Notes: a model not told the origin generated them from the letters alone. 20,000 bases of DNA from Chara braunii (GCA_003427395.1 BFEA01000969.1:263834-283833), one strand, 5' to 3'. Shown: positions 1 through 10,164, counted from the stretch's first letter. Program-made: numbers and translations.

Positions 1-10
1 TGGTTTATTA

Positions 11-1590
11 TCAGGTGAGGACTTCTGTCAGGGACAGGGCATGGGGGGGGAAGGAGTCCGGGAAGTCTGTGGGGGGGCGCAGGGGGAACGAGGGTTCTAC
101 CTGGGTCCAATCTTTGAATCCTAACTTGTAGTCTCTCCCAACTTCTGTAGCTTGTTGGTACTCGGCCCTATCCCCTCCCCATGTTACCTTGGCTACCCAA
201 CCCTCCCTTTCCCCTCTGAACCAATCCGTACAGAAGGAAGTAATCCCCTTCCTGATGTCAGTGGTTTGTGTGAAAAGGTCCAGCTGTGATTTTACGTCCG
301 CCCATTTTCTTGTAAGTGCTAGTTGTACCTGTTGCTGAATCTGTTCCATGATCTCCGCCCCTTCGGGTTTTACCTCTTCCATGGCCAAAACACACCTCTG
401 GTTCCACAGAGCCTACATTACCGCCCTCCTACCCAAAAAAGACATGTTCTCTCCAAAGGCCGACAAATCCCCTGCCCCTGACCAGTGGCCCACCAGAATA
501 GCCCGCCAGGACCAAGGCCAGGGAGGATCGGTTACCATCTTCCTCCAGATACGATCCCACCACCTCCACATAAACTGGGCTATCGGACATTGCATAAAGA
601 TATGTTCGATAGTCTCCGCCCTCTTGTGAGCTGGGAACTTGTGTAGGCAACGCTGGCACCATGGTAACGCCAGGCCTTTCTGCTCTAGGTTGGTTCGGTC
701 AATTAGCCAGTCATTGGTGGGCAGGCAGTGATGTGCTATCTGCCATTGTAAGGAGGAGATCTTTGCAGGTTTTGCTTTCTGGTCCTGGAACCATCGGATG
801 GGTAACAAGAGGGACCGGTCCACATTTAATTGCTTGGCCCATCGATCGTTAACCACATCCTTCAGACAGCGTTTATACGCAGTTCTGACCGACAGCCCAT
901 ACAGTGTTTTCTGATTCGCTGCATTTCTCCTTTTCCTTGAGGAAGGTGACCACTGCCATTCAAGCGGGTCCAACGGCAGCTCATGGACCGCCCACTGTGG
1001 TTGGTAGGCTACCTTCCTTCCGTTTCCTTCTAATATCCGAATCCGGTGGACTAAATCTGTCTCTATCCATTCGAAAGGGGCTGGACTTTCTTCCAGGACC
1101 CCTGTTCGTGTGCTTCCGTAGTATTCCACTAGCACCCTTCGGGGGTCCACTATATGAATTTGACCTATGCCCGGCGGTACTTCCTTGGTCGCAATCCAGT
1201 CCCCTTCCTTGAGGGAGGGGCCTCGTTTAAGAATTAAGTACCATGCCAACGGAACTGTTTCAATTATGTCTTCCAGATGCTTCTCAATGTGGTGGCAATG
1301 GTGCAGGATTCCTTTTAGATGGATTGCTGTTTTCCAATCGCGTTGCTCCTGGTCCCATAGATCCCCTATTCTAATCACTCCGCGGCTGACCCAGGTTTTC
1401 CATGGCAGGTCCGAGCTTGATCTTACACAGCCCTGCTGGTCGGTCATACGGCGATTGCTGAACAAAGGTTGGCGGTAGGTTTCCTCCCAGCGGTCCGGAG
1501 TGGTTTTGTCCGGGAGGGGGAGTCTCCTCCATACTGCCAACAGGGATGGCCAAAAGCTATCTCTTGGTTGGTCCTCTTCATCCCCCTCCT
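11..1590 (-). pseudogene. LINE C-terminal region with zf-RVT zinc-binding motif
   Basis: A long open stretch (1540 down to 416) contains ISSLQWQIAHHCLPTNDWLIDR and then WCQRC...ETIEHIFMQCPIAQFMW at about 585-660. This is the CxxC-H-C arrangement of the zf-RVT domain that follows the reverse transcriptase in many plant LINEs. The frame carries on through a TAG at 413-415 (RAVM-stop-ALWNQRCVL) to a further 120 or so residues ending at 11, rich in Q/E/K near its start (EIMEQIQQQVQLALTRKW). Upstream, out of frame, lie AWGGLGIIDPATQSQALRINW (1800-1740) and KLCTWKNK...FATLWYKSVLRPLS (2035-1930), both standard post-RT blocks. The zinc motif is thought to help bind RNA or DNA. The residues after 413 have no function I can name. 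Confidence 0.85.
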
Positions 1591-2039
1591 TCCCCCCTCC
1601 GAGGCCATTTGCGCGGGATTGACCATGAGCGATCCTCCAGCCAGGTTAGGGGGTGCACCCCTTACGGGGCCGCTGGAGCTAGTCGGGCTAAGTGCTCCAG
1701 GGCCAATATGCTCCACGGGCTATGGGGAGTGAAAATTAACTTCTTGACCCAATTAATTCTCAGGGCTTGAGACTGAGTAGCGGGGTCGATGATCCCAGCC
1801 CTCCCCAGGCTTTCGGTTGGATGATCGAGACCCACGGTACTATGCTGATGACTTTTTCGTTTTCGCTGTCCCCCCTCTATAGGAACGTCGCTGCCTTTCT
1901 CCTGAGCTGCTTTAGTGCCCCCCTGCTCAAGGGCCTGAGAACTGATTTATACCATAGGGTTGCAAAGGCAACGTTATTCAGAATCAGTGCGCGGCCGAAA
2001 ATGGAGGTGTGTTTATTTTTCCAAGTGCAGAGTTTCTAA

Positions 2040-3050
2040 AGGGCGGGAGTGTTGATCCAATCGTCGTTAGTTGGTGGACATCCCTCTGCTATCATGGAGA
2101 CCCCCAGAATTCTCTGTGGGGCCTCCAATGGCATCCATTCTATCTGCGGAGAATCTGGCGGGCGCCCGCCTTGGTAGTGTATCCACCACCCATGCGTCTT
2201 GCTCCCCCAGTCAATCGTCATATCGGAAACCCTCATAAATTTTCCCATTAATTCTTGGATTTCCTCTAAGTTGTTGTGCGTGGCTTCAAACATGATCGTG
2301 AGGTCGTCTGCAAAAAGTGAGCAGCTAGGGATAGCCTCTTCGGGTATATGTGCAATTTGGATTCTTGTGATATTCCTATGCGCCCTGAGGTTGCCAGTGC
2401 TTCCATGATAATCAAGAACAAGAAGGGGGCTATCGGGTCCCCCTGGCGGACTGACCGTTCAAGCTTCAGGGGTTGTGTCAGACTTCCCTTAACTTGAATG
2501 CAGGTGGTCGCATTCTGATGGAGAATCCAAACCCACCGTCTGAAGGATGGTCCGAAATTCATTTTCTCAAGGCATTTGTCCAAAAAAAGTCAGTCGACGT
2601 GATCATAGGCTTTTTCGAAGTCGATAAGGATCAATGCTGCGTTCCGGCGGTTGTGTCGCGCAAGCTGTAAAATCTCATGTACTAGGAGGATATTTTCTTG
2701 TATGTTTCTGTTCTGCATAAACCCTGTTTGGGATGGGTGTATTATATCCTCTATTACTGGTATCATCCGATTTGCCAGGGCTTTAGATAGTAGTTTGTAG
2801 ACAACCGTAAGAAGAGTTATGGGCCTGTAGTTTCGGATGTCCAGTTTATCCCCCTTTTTGTAGAGGAGGATCAACAACCCTTGCCCCATTCTTTCGCTTA
2901 TATCCCCTGACCGCCAGTCTTCGTGATAGTAATCCATAACATCTCGGCTGATAAGTTATCAAGAAGTTTTCAAAAATTCCTTGGGGAGGCCGTCTATTCC
3001 CGGAGCTTTGTCCTCCTTCATTTGCATGAGGGTCGTCCATATTTCCTGCT
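2040..3050 (-). pseudogene. LINE reverse transcriptase domain, interrupted
   Basis: The reverse transcriptase blocks are all present on the minus strand. KAPGIDGLPKEFLK lies near 2970. NYRPITLLTVVYKLLSKALANRM follows near 2800, then the GFMQNRN block. LILIDFEKAYDHVD near 2600 is motif A, with the first catalytic aspartate. SVRQGDPIAPFLFLI near 2440 is motif B, and SLFADDLTIMFE near 2300 is motif C, with F in place of the common Y. RILGVSM near 2100 matches the RYLGV block. Stops at 2956-2961 and 2590-2592 sit in the same frame as the homology; the latter replaces what looks like a tryptophan (HVD-stop-LFLDKCLEKMNFGP). A single-base shift near 2340 separates motif B from FADD. These are signs of neutral decay of a once-active copy. 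Confidence 0.93.
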
Positions 3051-3719
3051 CAGACAAAGAGGACTCCAGGTCGTCCCTCTGCTCTGGGAAGATCGCCTTG
3101 TTCATAGGGGATAGGAAATCATCAATTTGGCTATCGTGCTCGGTACCATCGGTGCACTCAATATGCGAGGAAAAGAGATCTTTGTAGAAATCGCGGGCTA
3201 ATTTAGTGCATCTGGCCATGGTCGTGGCCGACTCCGACTCTACTGCATCCGGATCGTGGAGTGCCTCAATCGTGGTTTGTTTCACCCGCACGCTGGCTAA
3301 ACCAAAGAAATATGCGTCCATGGCTCCTTCAGTGGAGAAGTTTGTTAATTTTGTCCTCAGTTGGGTTCCTTGCCATCTGTACCTTGCATGGTTCAGGAGT
3401 TGTTCTCTCAGTTTTTGTATTCGAATATACTGTTCCTGCCCTTGCGAATCATCCTGCAACTCTTGTTCCTCGAGCTCTCGCATGGTTAGAATTTCTTGTT
3501 GATATCGTTGGGTAGCTAGGGATTTAGAAAACTCATTACATTTTTTGGCTAAGAAGAAAAGGCCATTGTTAAACCATGCAGTTTGTGAGTCGTGCTGATG
3601 CCTGCTTTCTCTCCAGTATTCCCAAACTTGACGCAGGTACTGTTGAAATAATTTCAAATTGAGTAATGAGGCGTTAAGTTTGTAATAACTGGGCCCCTGA
3701 TCTGGCTTCCTTCGAAAGG

Positions 3720-4551
3720 TCCAAATTGCCATGCACATCCGGTGGTCCAGGCCCCTATACGGGCTTGGCGGTAGGATTGCGGCTGCCGTCAGCCCGCCCA
3801 ATAGGTCCTCTGAGGCCAGAACCAAATTTGTTCGGGATTTGGAAAGTTTATCAGGGTCATGATTCCTTACGCACGTATAAACTTTTTCTGCCGGGTAGGT
3901 GCGCCTAAAAGTGTCGACCAGTTGTAGGGAGGAACATAAGTCTCCTATCATTTGTTCGTCCTCTCCCGCAATGTGCGTGGTGGAGGGGCAGATTCTCCAT
4001 CTTTCGAACCCTCGGTCAGGAGCCGCATTGTAATCCCCTGCTAGTATTGCTGGAATATATTGGGGGGGGGATGTTCTTGACTTTTTCGAAAAATTATCTT
4101 CTTTCGCCGGGGAGGTTAGGGGCGTAAAGAGAGAGGATACAAATTACCTCCATCTCCACCATCCCAAAACCCGACACCCATCGACCTTCGTCGTCATCCC
4201 TATCCCAGTGAAGGACCTCAAAATGTGACTCTGGTGGGATCCATATCACAACCCCTGCCCGCCCTGATCCAGGGGCATGCGCTTGATAGTTTTGGAAGGG
4301 CCACACTTGCTTCCGCACCCTGTGGTGTTCGGGGGAGTCCATCAGATGGGTTTCCTGGATGCATACCACATCTGGCCATTTTTTTCCCCCCACCCCTCGA
4401 ATAAGATCCCATAGAGCCTGTTTTTTTTTCGGGGGAGCGGAATGCAAGACTGTTTACGTTGATGGATCTTACGTCCAAATCCGCAAGTTGGAACTCGGAG
4501 CGTCTTCCTCCAGGCCTTGTTTTTACCGTATAAGGCCTCGATCCAATCCAT
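3720..4551 (-). pseudogene. LINE endonuclease (EEP/AP-endonuclease-like) domain, frameshifted
   Basis: Motifs appear in the canonical order of the exonuclease-endonuclease-phosphatase fold: SINVNSL near 4465, VVCIQETHL (metal-binding glutamate) near 4370, LSLYAPN near 4130, AILAGDYN (the GDxN motif) near 4040, SRTNLVLAS near 3830, and LDHRMC with the catalytic histidine at about 3742-3744, where the family usually has SDH. Three reading frames are needed: one up to the T/G run near 4430, a second up to the in-frame TAA at 4094 and the nine-G run at 4062-4070, and a third from there on. In the family this domain makes the first-strand nick that primes reverse transcription. Assignment is firm and activity is not expected. 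Confidence 0.9.
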
Positions 4552-4690
4552 AGTAAAGGACAACTGCACCCTACTACTTACCCCGGGTTATCCTATAGCC
4601 TCTGCCATTCCTGGGCCTCCCAATTCATCGCCCCCCCCAAGGACGTTCTTTCTCAGAATTGTGCACAAACATATAAGGAGGTCATCTGTT

Positions 4691-4798
4691 GACCAAATAT
4701 GAATGAGTTTTACTTTCTGCTGTTCTCTATCCGTCTGTCGACCAAATAAAATTATACTTGCATTTCATCTTGGCTTGTTCTCTATCCGTCTGTCAACC
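4691..4798. repeat. Two-copy diverged tandem duplication upstream of the LINE
   Basis: Two adjacent units begin with gaccaaat (4691 and 4740) and end with the near-identical 23-base string tgttctctatccgtctgtc plus gacc or aacc (4721-4743 and 4776-4798). The units are about 49 and 55 bp and their middle parts have diverged. They sit just outside the 5' end of the minus-strand LINE, where some LINEs carry promoter monomers, but they could equally be an unrelated local duplication. Confidence 0.7.
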
Positions 4799-4816
4799 TG
4801 TCCGTCCATCGTTTGG

Positions 4817-4852
4817 CCCTCCCTCCCTTCCTCCCTCCCTCCCTCCCTCCCC
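4817..4852. repeat. CCCT/CCTT microsatellite
   Basis: About nine tandem copies of a ccct/ctcc tetranucleotide with one ccttcc interruption, giving a strongly pyrimidine-pure strand. No gene is associated. Confidence 0.95.
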
Positions 4853-5198
4853 GCTCCCCCTATGGGGTTGTAGGTATTTGTGCTCTCTACAACCATATAG
4901 TTTTAGTTTTATTTTTTGACTTATTATTTTTTTTTTTTTAAATGAAAAACAGAGATCCCCCAGGGGTCTTGTCCCACCTACAACGTTGAGTTTTCTCAAC
5001 GCTGAGCTTTCTATCACGTGTGGCATGGTGGGACGTAGCTCTGCCGTTGATGTACTGCGAATCTAACTGTACCAAAATACATGAGAATAACCTATTAGAT
5101 TTAGTCATTTTGTATAATTTTTATTTGACGTGAAATCCGTGTTGTAGTATGCGTTGGCCCTTTTGGTTTGGGCGGGAAGTCATTTTCCATTGAGAAAA

Positions 5199-5471
5199 CT
5201 ACCCTACCGAGGGTAGGGTACATTTCTCAACTGCAGTGCCTTTCCTTTTTTTTGTTTTTTTAGACCTCATTGCATCCTGAAACGGAGGAACTCTGACAAC
5301 TGTGTTTGGCTGTCTATCATCGAACTCGTTTTCTTCTTTGGGCAATGAATGCATTTGGCCATCCACGTCGTCCCTGTCCATTTTACAAATGGTGACCTCC
5401 TGTCCGCTCACCACGGGGAGTATCCCTTTTTCATGGAGGCGTTCACTCCGACTGTTCCAGACATGTTTCAT
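5199..5471 (-). CDS. Short basic ORF inside the inverted-repeat element, possible remnant
   Basis: This 90-codon minus-strand ORF starts MKHVWNSRSERLHEK and contains a lysine-rich stretch (RSKKTKKRKGTAVEK) near its C-terminus that could act as a nuclear-localisation signal. It lies wholly between the inverted ends of the 4959-5627 element, so it could be the tail of a lost transposase or simply a chance ORF. I recognise no domain or catalytic motif. Its stop overlaps the internal hairpin at 5200-5220. Confidence 0.25.
   Translation of the reverse strand: MKHVWNSRSERLHEKGILPVVSGQEVTICKMDRDDVDGQMHSLPKEENEFDDRQPNTVVRVPPFQDAMRSKKTKKRKGTAVEKCTLPSVG
5200..5220. repeat. Perfect 9-bp hairpin inside the inverted-repeat element
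   Basis: TACCCTACC (5200-5208) and GGTAGGGTA (5212-5220) are exact complements around a 3-base centre. The outer flanks gagaaaac and atttctc extend the fold imperfectly. Confidence 0.85.
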
Positions 5472-5814
5472 TTCTTCGAGTTACGTTTTAAAAAATAAGG
5501 AGAAATGCTGGTTCTAGCGTTTTTTTCAGTTTTTTTATTTCTTGTTTCGAATTTATTAATGTCGAAATGGCGTCACACCGTTGAGTTTTCTAAACTTAAC
5601 AACCGTAGGTGGGACCAGCCCCCAGGTAAAAGTTCTTCACTTTATTCTTTTAGTGAGAAAAATAAAGGATTTTGTTTGTTTTTTATCTCAAATTTGGTAA
5701 CGAATTTTGATATGACCCCAAGGCAAAACTTGTTCAGTTTATTTTTTGGTATAACATATATTGTTTTTATATTTTTCTGAATTCTGTTTTTTTTCTTCTT
5801 TTCTTTTTTCATGG

Positions 5815-5829
5815 CCGCGGACCGCGGTC
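5815..5829. repeat. GC palindrome cluster
   Basis: CCGCGG at 5815-5820 is followed at once by the palindrome GACCGCGGTC (5820-5829). It marks an abrupt change from AT-rich (5640-5810) to GC-rich DNA, probably a junction between two different insertions. Confidence 0.6.
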
Positions 5830-5940
5830 ATGACCACGGCCCCGCGAGCACGATAAGTTGGTAACGCTGACGGACTGACACGATTGTACCGGCCGAGAAG
5901 GGTGGCCAAGGGTGAAGAGATCACACCGTTGTCGATGCGA

Positions 5941-5958
5941 ATACCCTTACAAGGGTAT
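5941..5958. repeat. Perfect 8-bp hairpin
   Basis: ATACCCTT (5941-5948) and AAGGGTAT (5951-5958) pair exactly around a 2-base centre, AC. No gene is adjacent. Confidence 0.8.
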
Positions 5959-6342
5959 CCGCCCTGGTTTTTGCAAGCGACAGAAAAATAAGGTTAAAAG
6001 TTTAAGTATTTGGCATGAGGCGCTGCTGCGCCAGTGGTTTACGATGGCTGGGCGGTTGACTAGAATAGAGAGTGTGTGGGCGCGCGGGTTTTTGGGGCGC
6101 GCGTGATTTTCTTAATTGTTGACGATTGAAAAGTCGGCGTGATCCCCGGCCGGAGTTTTTATTTTCTGATTAAGTGAGGACTAAAAGGATTATGTCTCGG
6201 TGATTGATGTGCTTGCCCGTGACCCATGCGCACGCGCGGGGATCGACATCGACAACGAGGGGGCTTGAAGTGTTTTCAGTAGGCCGCGCGTCACTCAGTG
6301 TTTGTTTATTTAGGCGTCCGCCAGAGCCAGAACCAGACCCGG

Positions 6343-6405
6343 GCTTAGCCCAGTAGTTACGGCATCGGACTTTCATCTGAGACATCTAGGAGTCGAGGTT
6401 GAGCG
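6343..6405 (+). other. Weak tRNA-like stretch (possible tRNA-derived SINE head or tRNA relic)
   Basis: TAGCCCAGTAG (6346-6356) fits the RNA polymerase III A-box consensus. GCCC...CGGC can form a D-arm. TCGGA/TCTGA can form an anticodon-type stem around ctttca, reminiscent of a Glu(UUC) loop but one base short. About 44 bases after the A box, gagtcgaggtt matches the B box only in part. The acceptor arms do not pair, so this is not a functional tRNA gene. A decayed SINE head or chance are both possible. Confidence 0.25.
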
Positions 6406-8160
6406 GCGATGACACGGGAATATCCGAGTGGCGTGCGTATTTGGACGATTAAAAGTTTTTTGATAACTTTATTACCCGTCGTCGCACTCCTAGTAAATTT
6501 TATGTTCCGACGTCCGCTTGACTTGGACACGATGCCGGGTTTAGTGCCCGTGGCGGCGGTCAAGGACCTTTGGGCGCGCGTCTCGTTTTTCGTTGACCCG
6601 TGGGTTCTTGGGTATTCAGGTTGCAAGCAAAATTTATTCAATTCCACCGTTTTGAAAAGACAAGCCCGAGGGTCCGACACGCGTGCGAGCCGGCGGGGGA
6701 TTAGTCCACGGACCGAAAGGGACTTGAATGGCGAGGGTTGCCGCGGGCGCATCGTCCGCCGACCATGATCTGTTGTGAGAGATTTGAGTGTGCGCATGCC
6801 CGCCGAGGCTCGAAAGAGGGACAAGCAATATGCGGGAAGAGCTGTACGGGGCATTGTGGGGAGGCCGCTACAACGACGGCTCACTTGTGGCACTTCCCTC
6901 CACGACGGTCCTCAAGGTTCTTATTTGAATATTTGCTGCCACCATCAGGACCCGCGTCAGGCTCGACACATCGAGGGCCACGCTTAGGCAAGCAGCAGGC
7001 CCGCACCCCCTCGCTTAGTGGCCGCTGTTGGTGTGTGGGCTGCCCGTTGGGGACCCGAAGAGAGGCAAGCGGCACAGGGCAAGAACGGCCTGGCGCACTG
7101 TAGTAGAGCCACGCAGTGCGGGGTAGGGCCGGCATGCCGTGGCCACAGTGTCGCGGCTACGTGCAGACAACTCCACGGGCTGGAGCACAGGGGCGGAACT
7201 TCCCTCAGGATGGCCGAAGCAGGGAAGGGGGGGGGGGCATCCGGTTGGACTGGTGGGACCGGTCAGGCTGTATTGGGTAGCACCGGGCAGCCGTGGGCAG
7301 AGTAGTCAGCAGCGGGCGGACTGGAGCATTGCTGACAGAAAGAGCGGAGCAGGCGAGTGGAGTGACAGACGGCGGGCGGAGTAAAGACGCTGAGGCAGGG
7401 AAGCGAACGTAAGCACGGACTGAGTCGAAGGGAAAAGTGAAAACGAAGAAATGAACCTAGCGCGGTTCCACGTCAGGTACGTGCAGCAAAGGAGATGCCG
7501 GAAGTTGGCTATGGCGGGGCAAAAATTAGTGTAATTGTCTATTTCTTAGTGAAATCGGGCGGGGGTAGATGCTAGCTGGGGGTTTTAGGAGGAGGCGAGT
7601 ACGGTTATGAGGTCGGAATTTGTAGAAGATTAGTAGGGACATAGCTAGGAAGAAAACCACTTGCGTGGACATGGCGACGGAGAAGAAGTGACGAAGACAG
7701 AAAGGGGAGGAAATGAGTACCTCGCTCGTTCCCGAACGGAATGGAGCGACGAAAGAGTCGGGATCGGGGTTTATGGACAGGGCGAGTTCATTGGAAGTGT
7801 CGGATTGGTGAGAGGGTTAGTAGGTTAGGAGTAAGTTGAGGAAAGCTTTGCGCAGAGGTTATGGCATGAGCGGAGGGAGAGAGAAAAAAGGGCATAACAC
7901 GTTCTTCACGGAACGGATTTGGGCAGGGAAAGAAGCGATCCCGGGGTTTTGGCCCCGGGCGAATCGAATGGGATCATCAAATGAGGGCGAAAATAAGTAA
8001 AAGAAGAGTTAGTAAGGAAGAGATGCACCCGAGCGGCTTCCTGGCCAGGCGCATTCAGTCGAGAAGGATTACAAGAGTGGAGAAGTAAGTTAGAGAGAGA
8101 ATAGGTAGATATGATAAGTAGAAGGGGAGTAGGCAGCGCCCAGAAAGGNAGTTTGAGTAT
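6406..8160. other. GC-rich then purine-rich region without a recognisable gene
   Basis: About 6.4-7.4 kb is GC-rich with several overlapping ORFs on both strands (the longest are 119 codons on plus and 178 on minus). None has a recognisable motif, and their overlap points to composition rather than coding. From about 7.2 to 8.15 kb the plus strand is strongly G/A-rich, as is common in the sense strand of retroelements. A run of twelve or so Gs occurs near 7228. I see no reverse transcriptase, integrase or gag motif. It may be a decayed retroelement leader or untranslated part. Confidence 0.45.
7940..7959. repeat. Perfect GC hairpin
   Basis: CCCGGGG (7940-7946) pairs exactly with CCCCGGG (7953-7959) around the 6-base loop ttttgg. 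Confidence 0.8.
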
Positions 8161-8166
8161 GGCGGT

Positions 8167-8195
8167 GAATACTCCCGCGTTTTAGCGGGAGATTC
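8167..8195. repeat. Strong hairpin with one bulge
   Basis: CTCCCGC (8172-8178) pairs with GCGGGAG (8185-8191) around gtttta. The flanking GAAT (8167-8170) and ATTC (8192-8195) extend the stem to 11 pairs with a single bulged A at 8171. It resembles a stable RNA hairpin, but no transcript boundary is evident. Confidence 0.8.
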
Positions 8196-10160
8196 ATTNN
8201 ACCATTTTGCCAGTCATCTCTATAGGGGGAGGGGGCTGCAGGCGGACAATGAAGGTGGAAACTTATCTGCTACCANGTACGCTGTCCCTTCTACCGCCGG
8301 GNTACCCTCTCTCTTCGCCCCAGGCATGTGGGTGGCAGCTTGTGTACCTGGCTGTATCCTAGCAGGAGGTTCGTTCTCAGTTCATACTTCTGGTAGGTGC
8401 GGGAATTCACCCGTGGGATCCGGCGTAGCCCATTCCAACGGTAACAGTGAAGCGAGGCCAGCCGTGTGGTGCCAGTTTGGCCGCTGGCCGAGGGGCAGCG
8501 CGCCCACCAGATGAAGGGGCTGCGAGAAGGCTGCAGGCTGAGTGCCTGCCGGCCACTTGGTGTATTGCACATCCTATTAGCCTAGGCATGTAAGGAAGTC
8601 GGTTGTGAGAGAGCAAGTTTAGCGGTAGGCTGTAACGGTGCTCATTCTGCGGGGTGAAGTAACTAGGCATGCTTACCTATAGGCTGACATAGGACAACAA
8701 GAAAGTCGTGCCAATCCTATGTATCCCGCAGATAGGGGAGTTGGGAGTTAGCGTTATTGTGCATGGGTTTGCCTCATTTGCTGTGCGTTGGCTGCTATGG
8801 GTGTTGCATATCGACACTTGGATTGTTGTACTTCGTAATAGGCATTGTGGCGCCAAGCAGCATAAAGCTGTTAAGATTGGCAATGACTGGTGTCGCAGCC
8901 AGCCGACCGTGAAGGTGTAGAACCGCTTATGACCCGCGCACTTGGGTTACGAGCAGTGGAGGGGAGGAGTTTGTGAAAAGAAAGGGCGAGTTGCAGGACT
9001 GGATGCCCGCCTATTGACCGGCGACGCAGTGCGCTGCTTGGCCCACAGGGACGGCGAAGTGAGAAGCGAGCCATGAAGAAGAAGTGATTAGGCCTAGTTC
9101 ATGGCTATGACTTGAACTGTGATCAGTACAGTTTGGGCTGCGGGGTGCGGCTGGCTGTTGAGGCAAGCCGCTGGCAGTCTCTTAGGGGCATAAGACTGGT
9201 CGTTTCCATCGCTGTTGCTGCCGAACGCCACGAGTGAATAGTGGATTGCTCACCGGGCACCGCTTGCTGTGTCTCGTTAAAGGGTTGGAGTACGAGCCGT
9301 GTGTTTTACTGCGGTTGGTATATTTCCGTGCTGCATATATGTGAAGGGAGGGGCCTGAACCTAGGTTGGTGGCGGTCGATAGGGGCTGCGGCCTGCGAAG
9401 TGGGCGGTCTGCCGGGCCAGTGGTCTGCAGACTTGGCACGGGCATACACTATGATTGTTGCTGCGGAGATTGATTGCAGCACTGCTGTTGGGCGATGGTT
9501 GGGGGTGCAAGTGTAGTATAAGGAGAGTGGTTGAACTGCAAGAAAGGGGGTGGTGTTGCGAGTTGAGGGGCCGCCAGGGGATTGGCATCGATATAATGAC
9601 TAAAAGTTGACGAAGCTGATTGTTATTTGGCCATCATTGCTGGGCCCTCAGGCGAGTCAAGGAATCAAGGCCCTCTCTCGCGAGTCTGAGAGCACCCTTC
9701 TTGTATCTGAGAGACTGAATGTTTCTTCTTCCGCCCTTCTTAATCTAAGTCTAGTCCTTTGGTTCTGTGAGGAAGGCGGCAGGAGGGATTGCAACCCGTA
9801 ATCCACGCTAAGGGCTCCGTGGGAGGTTCGCCCCATCGATTGCGGGAGCTCTGCCGGAACTCAGGAGGGGTTCTGGAGGCAGGGAATTGAAAGGTAANCA
9901 TTGCTTCCCCCCTTTATATACCCATGTATAACCCCTATCTGTACATCTTCCTATGTATTGGCTGAGTATATTGTGTGCAGCCCTATTTTGACTCTAGTTT
10001 GACTTTCAGGAAACAAGTCAGAGTAAGTAAAGGAATGTGGGTGTAATGGCAGTTTCATTTTCTTTGATTGTCTGAAGGCAGAATTGTTTAAGAAAAAGGG
10101 ATTGCATCTGGGGGAAGAGTTGGGAGAAAGGCGGTTTTGCTTGAGATTAGAAGGGTCTTA
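8196..10160. other. G/T-rich region with no recognisable gene
   Basis: ORFs here are under 95 codons, overlap on both strands and lack known motifs. The plus strand is G-rich relative to C. Scattered single Ns (8149, 8199-8200, 8276, 8302, 9898) suggest an uncertain repeat consensus. A TTTATATA string at about 9912 could be TATA-like. Nothing here is supported as a gene. It may be the left part of the long LTR ending at 13422, or an older element. Confidence 0.4.
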
Positions 10161-10164
10161 TAGG

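Larger units (their letters stand above)
1..4551 (-). pseudogene. Decayed LINE (L1-like non-LTR retrotransposon) ORF2
   Basis: Read on the minus strand, this is one long polyprotein of a non-LTR retrotransposon: endonuclease, reverse transcriptase, then a C-terminal zinc-binding region. The first usable ATG is at 4549-4551 (MDWIEALYGK), with the endonuclease motif SINVNSL following at about 4465. The reading is broken by stops that lie in frame with the surrounding homology: TAA 4094-4096, TGA-TAA 2956-2961, TGA 2590-2592, TAG 2036-2038, TAG 1877-1879, TAA 1662-1664 and TAG 413-415. Frameshifts fall near 4430 (T/G run), 4062-4070 (nine Gs), about 2340, about 1793 and about 1590. In the family such a protein nicks target DNA and copies its own RNA there (target-primed reverse transcription). 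This copy cannot make it. No ORF1 is seen upstream, so the copy may be 5'-truncated. Its 3' end runs off the left edge. Confidence 0.92.
4959..5627. mobile_element. Small DNA-transposon-like element with terminal inverted repeats
   Basis: GTCCCACCTAC at 4971-4981 is matched by its exact reverse complement at 5605-5615. The match continues outward imperfectly (cccaggggtctt at 4959-4970 against the complement of cagcccccaggt at 5616-5627, 8 of 12), giving inverted ends of about 23 bp around a 0.67-kb body. The strings gttgagttttct or agaaaact recur just inside both ends (4985, 5191, 5580). The body is AT-rich with one weak minus-strand ORF and an internal perfect hairpin. This is consistent with a non-autonomous cut-and-paste transposon. 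No target-site duplication was confirmed, so the superfamily is not assigned. Confidence 0.55.

Noticed and set aside
904-1478. Plus-strand ORFs of about 100 codons over the LINE
   Set aside because: They are shadows of the minus-strand LINE coding sequence, which has clear family motifs.
6500-6800. Ribosomal RNA gene fragment
   Set aside because: The GC-rich look prompted a check, but none of the universally conserved 18S or 28S strings I know is present on either strand.
6357-6893. 178-codon minus-strand ORF as a host gene
   Set aside because: It overlaps an open frame on the other strand in GC-rich DNA where stops are rare, is low in complexity of signal and has no recognisable domain.
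8167-8195. Bacterial rho-independent terminator
   Set aside because: There is no T-run after the stem and the setting is eukaryotic.
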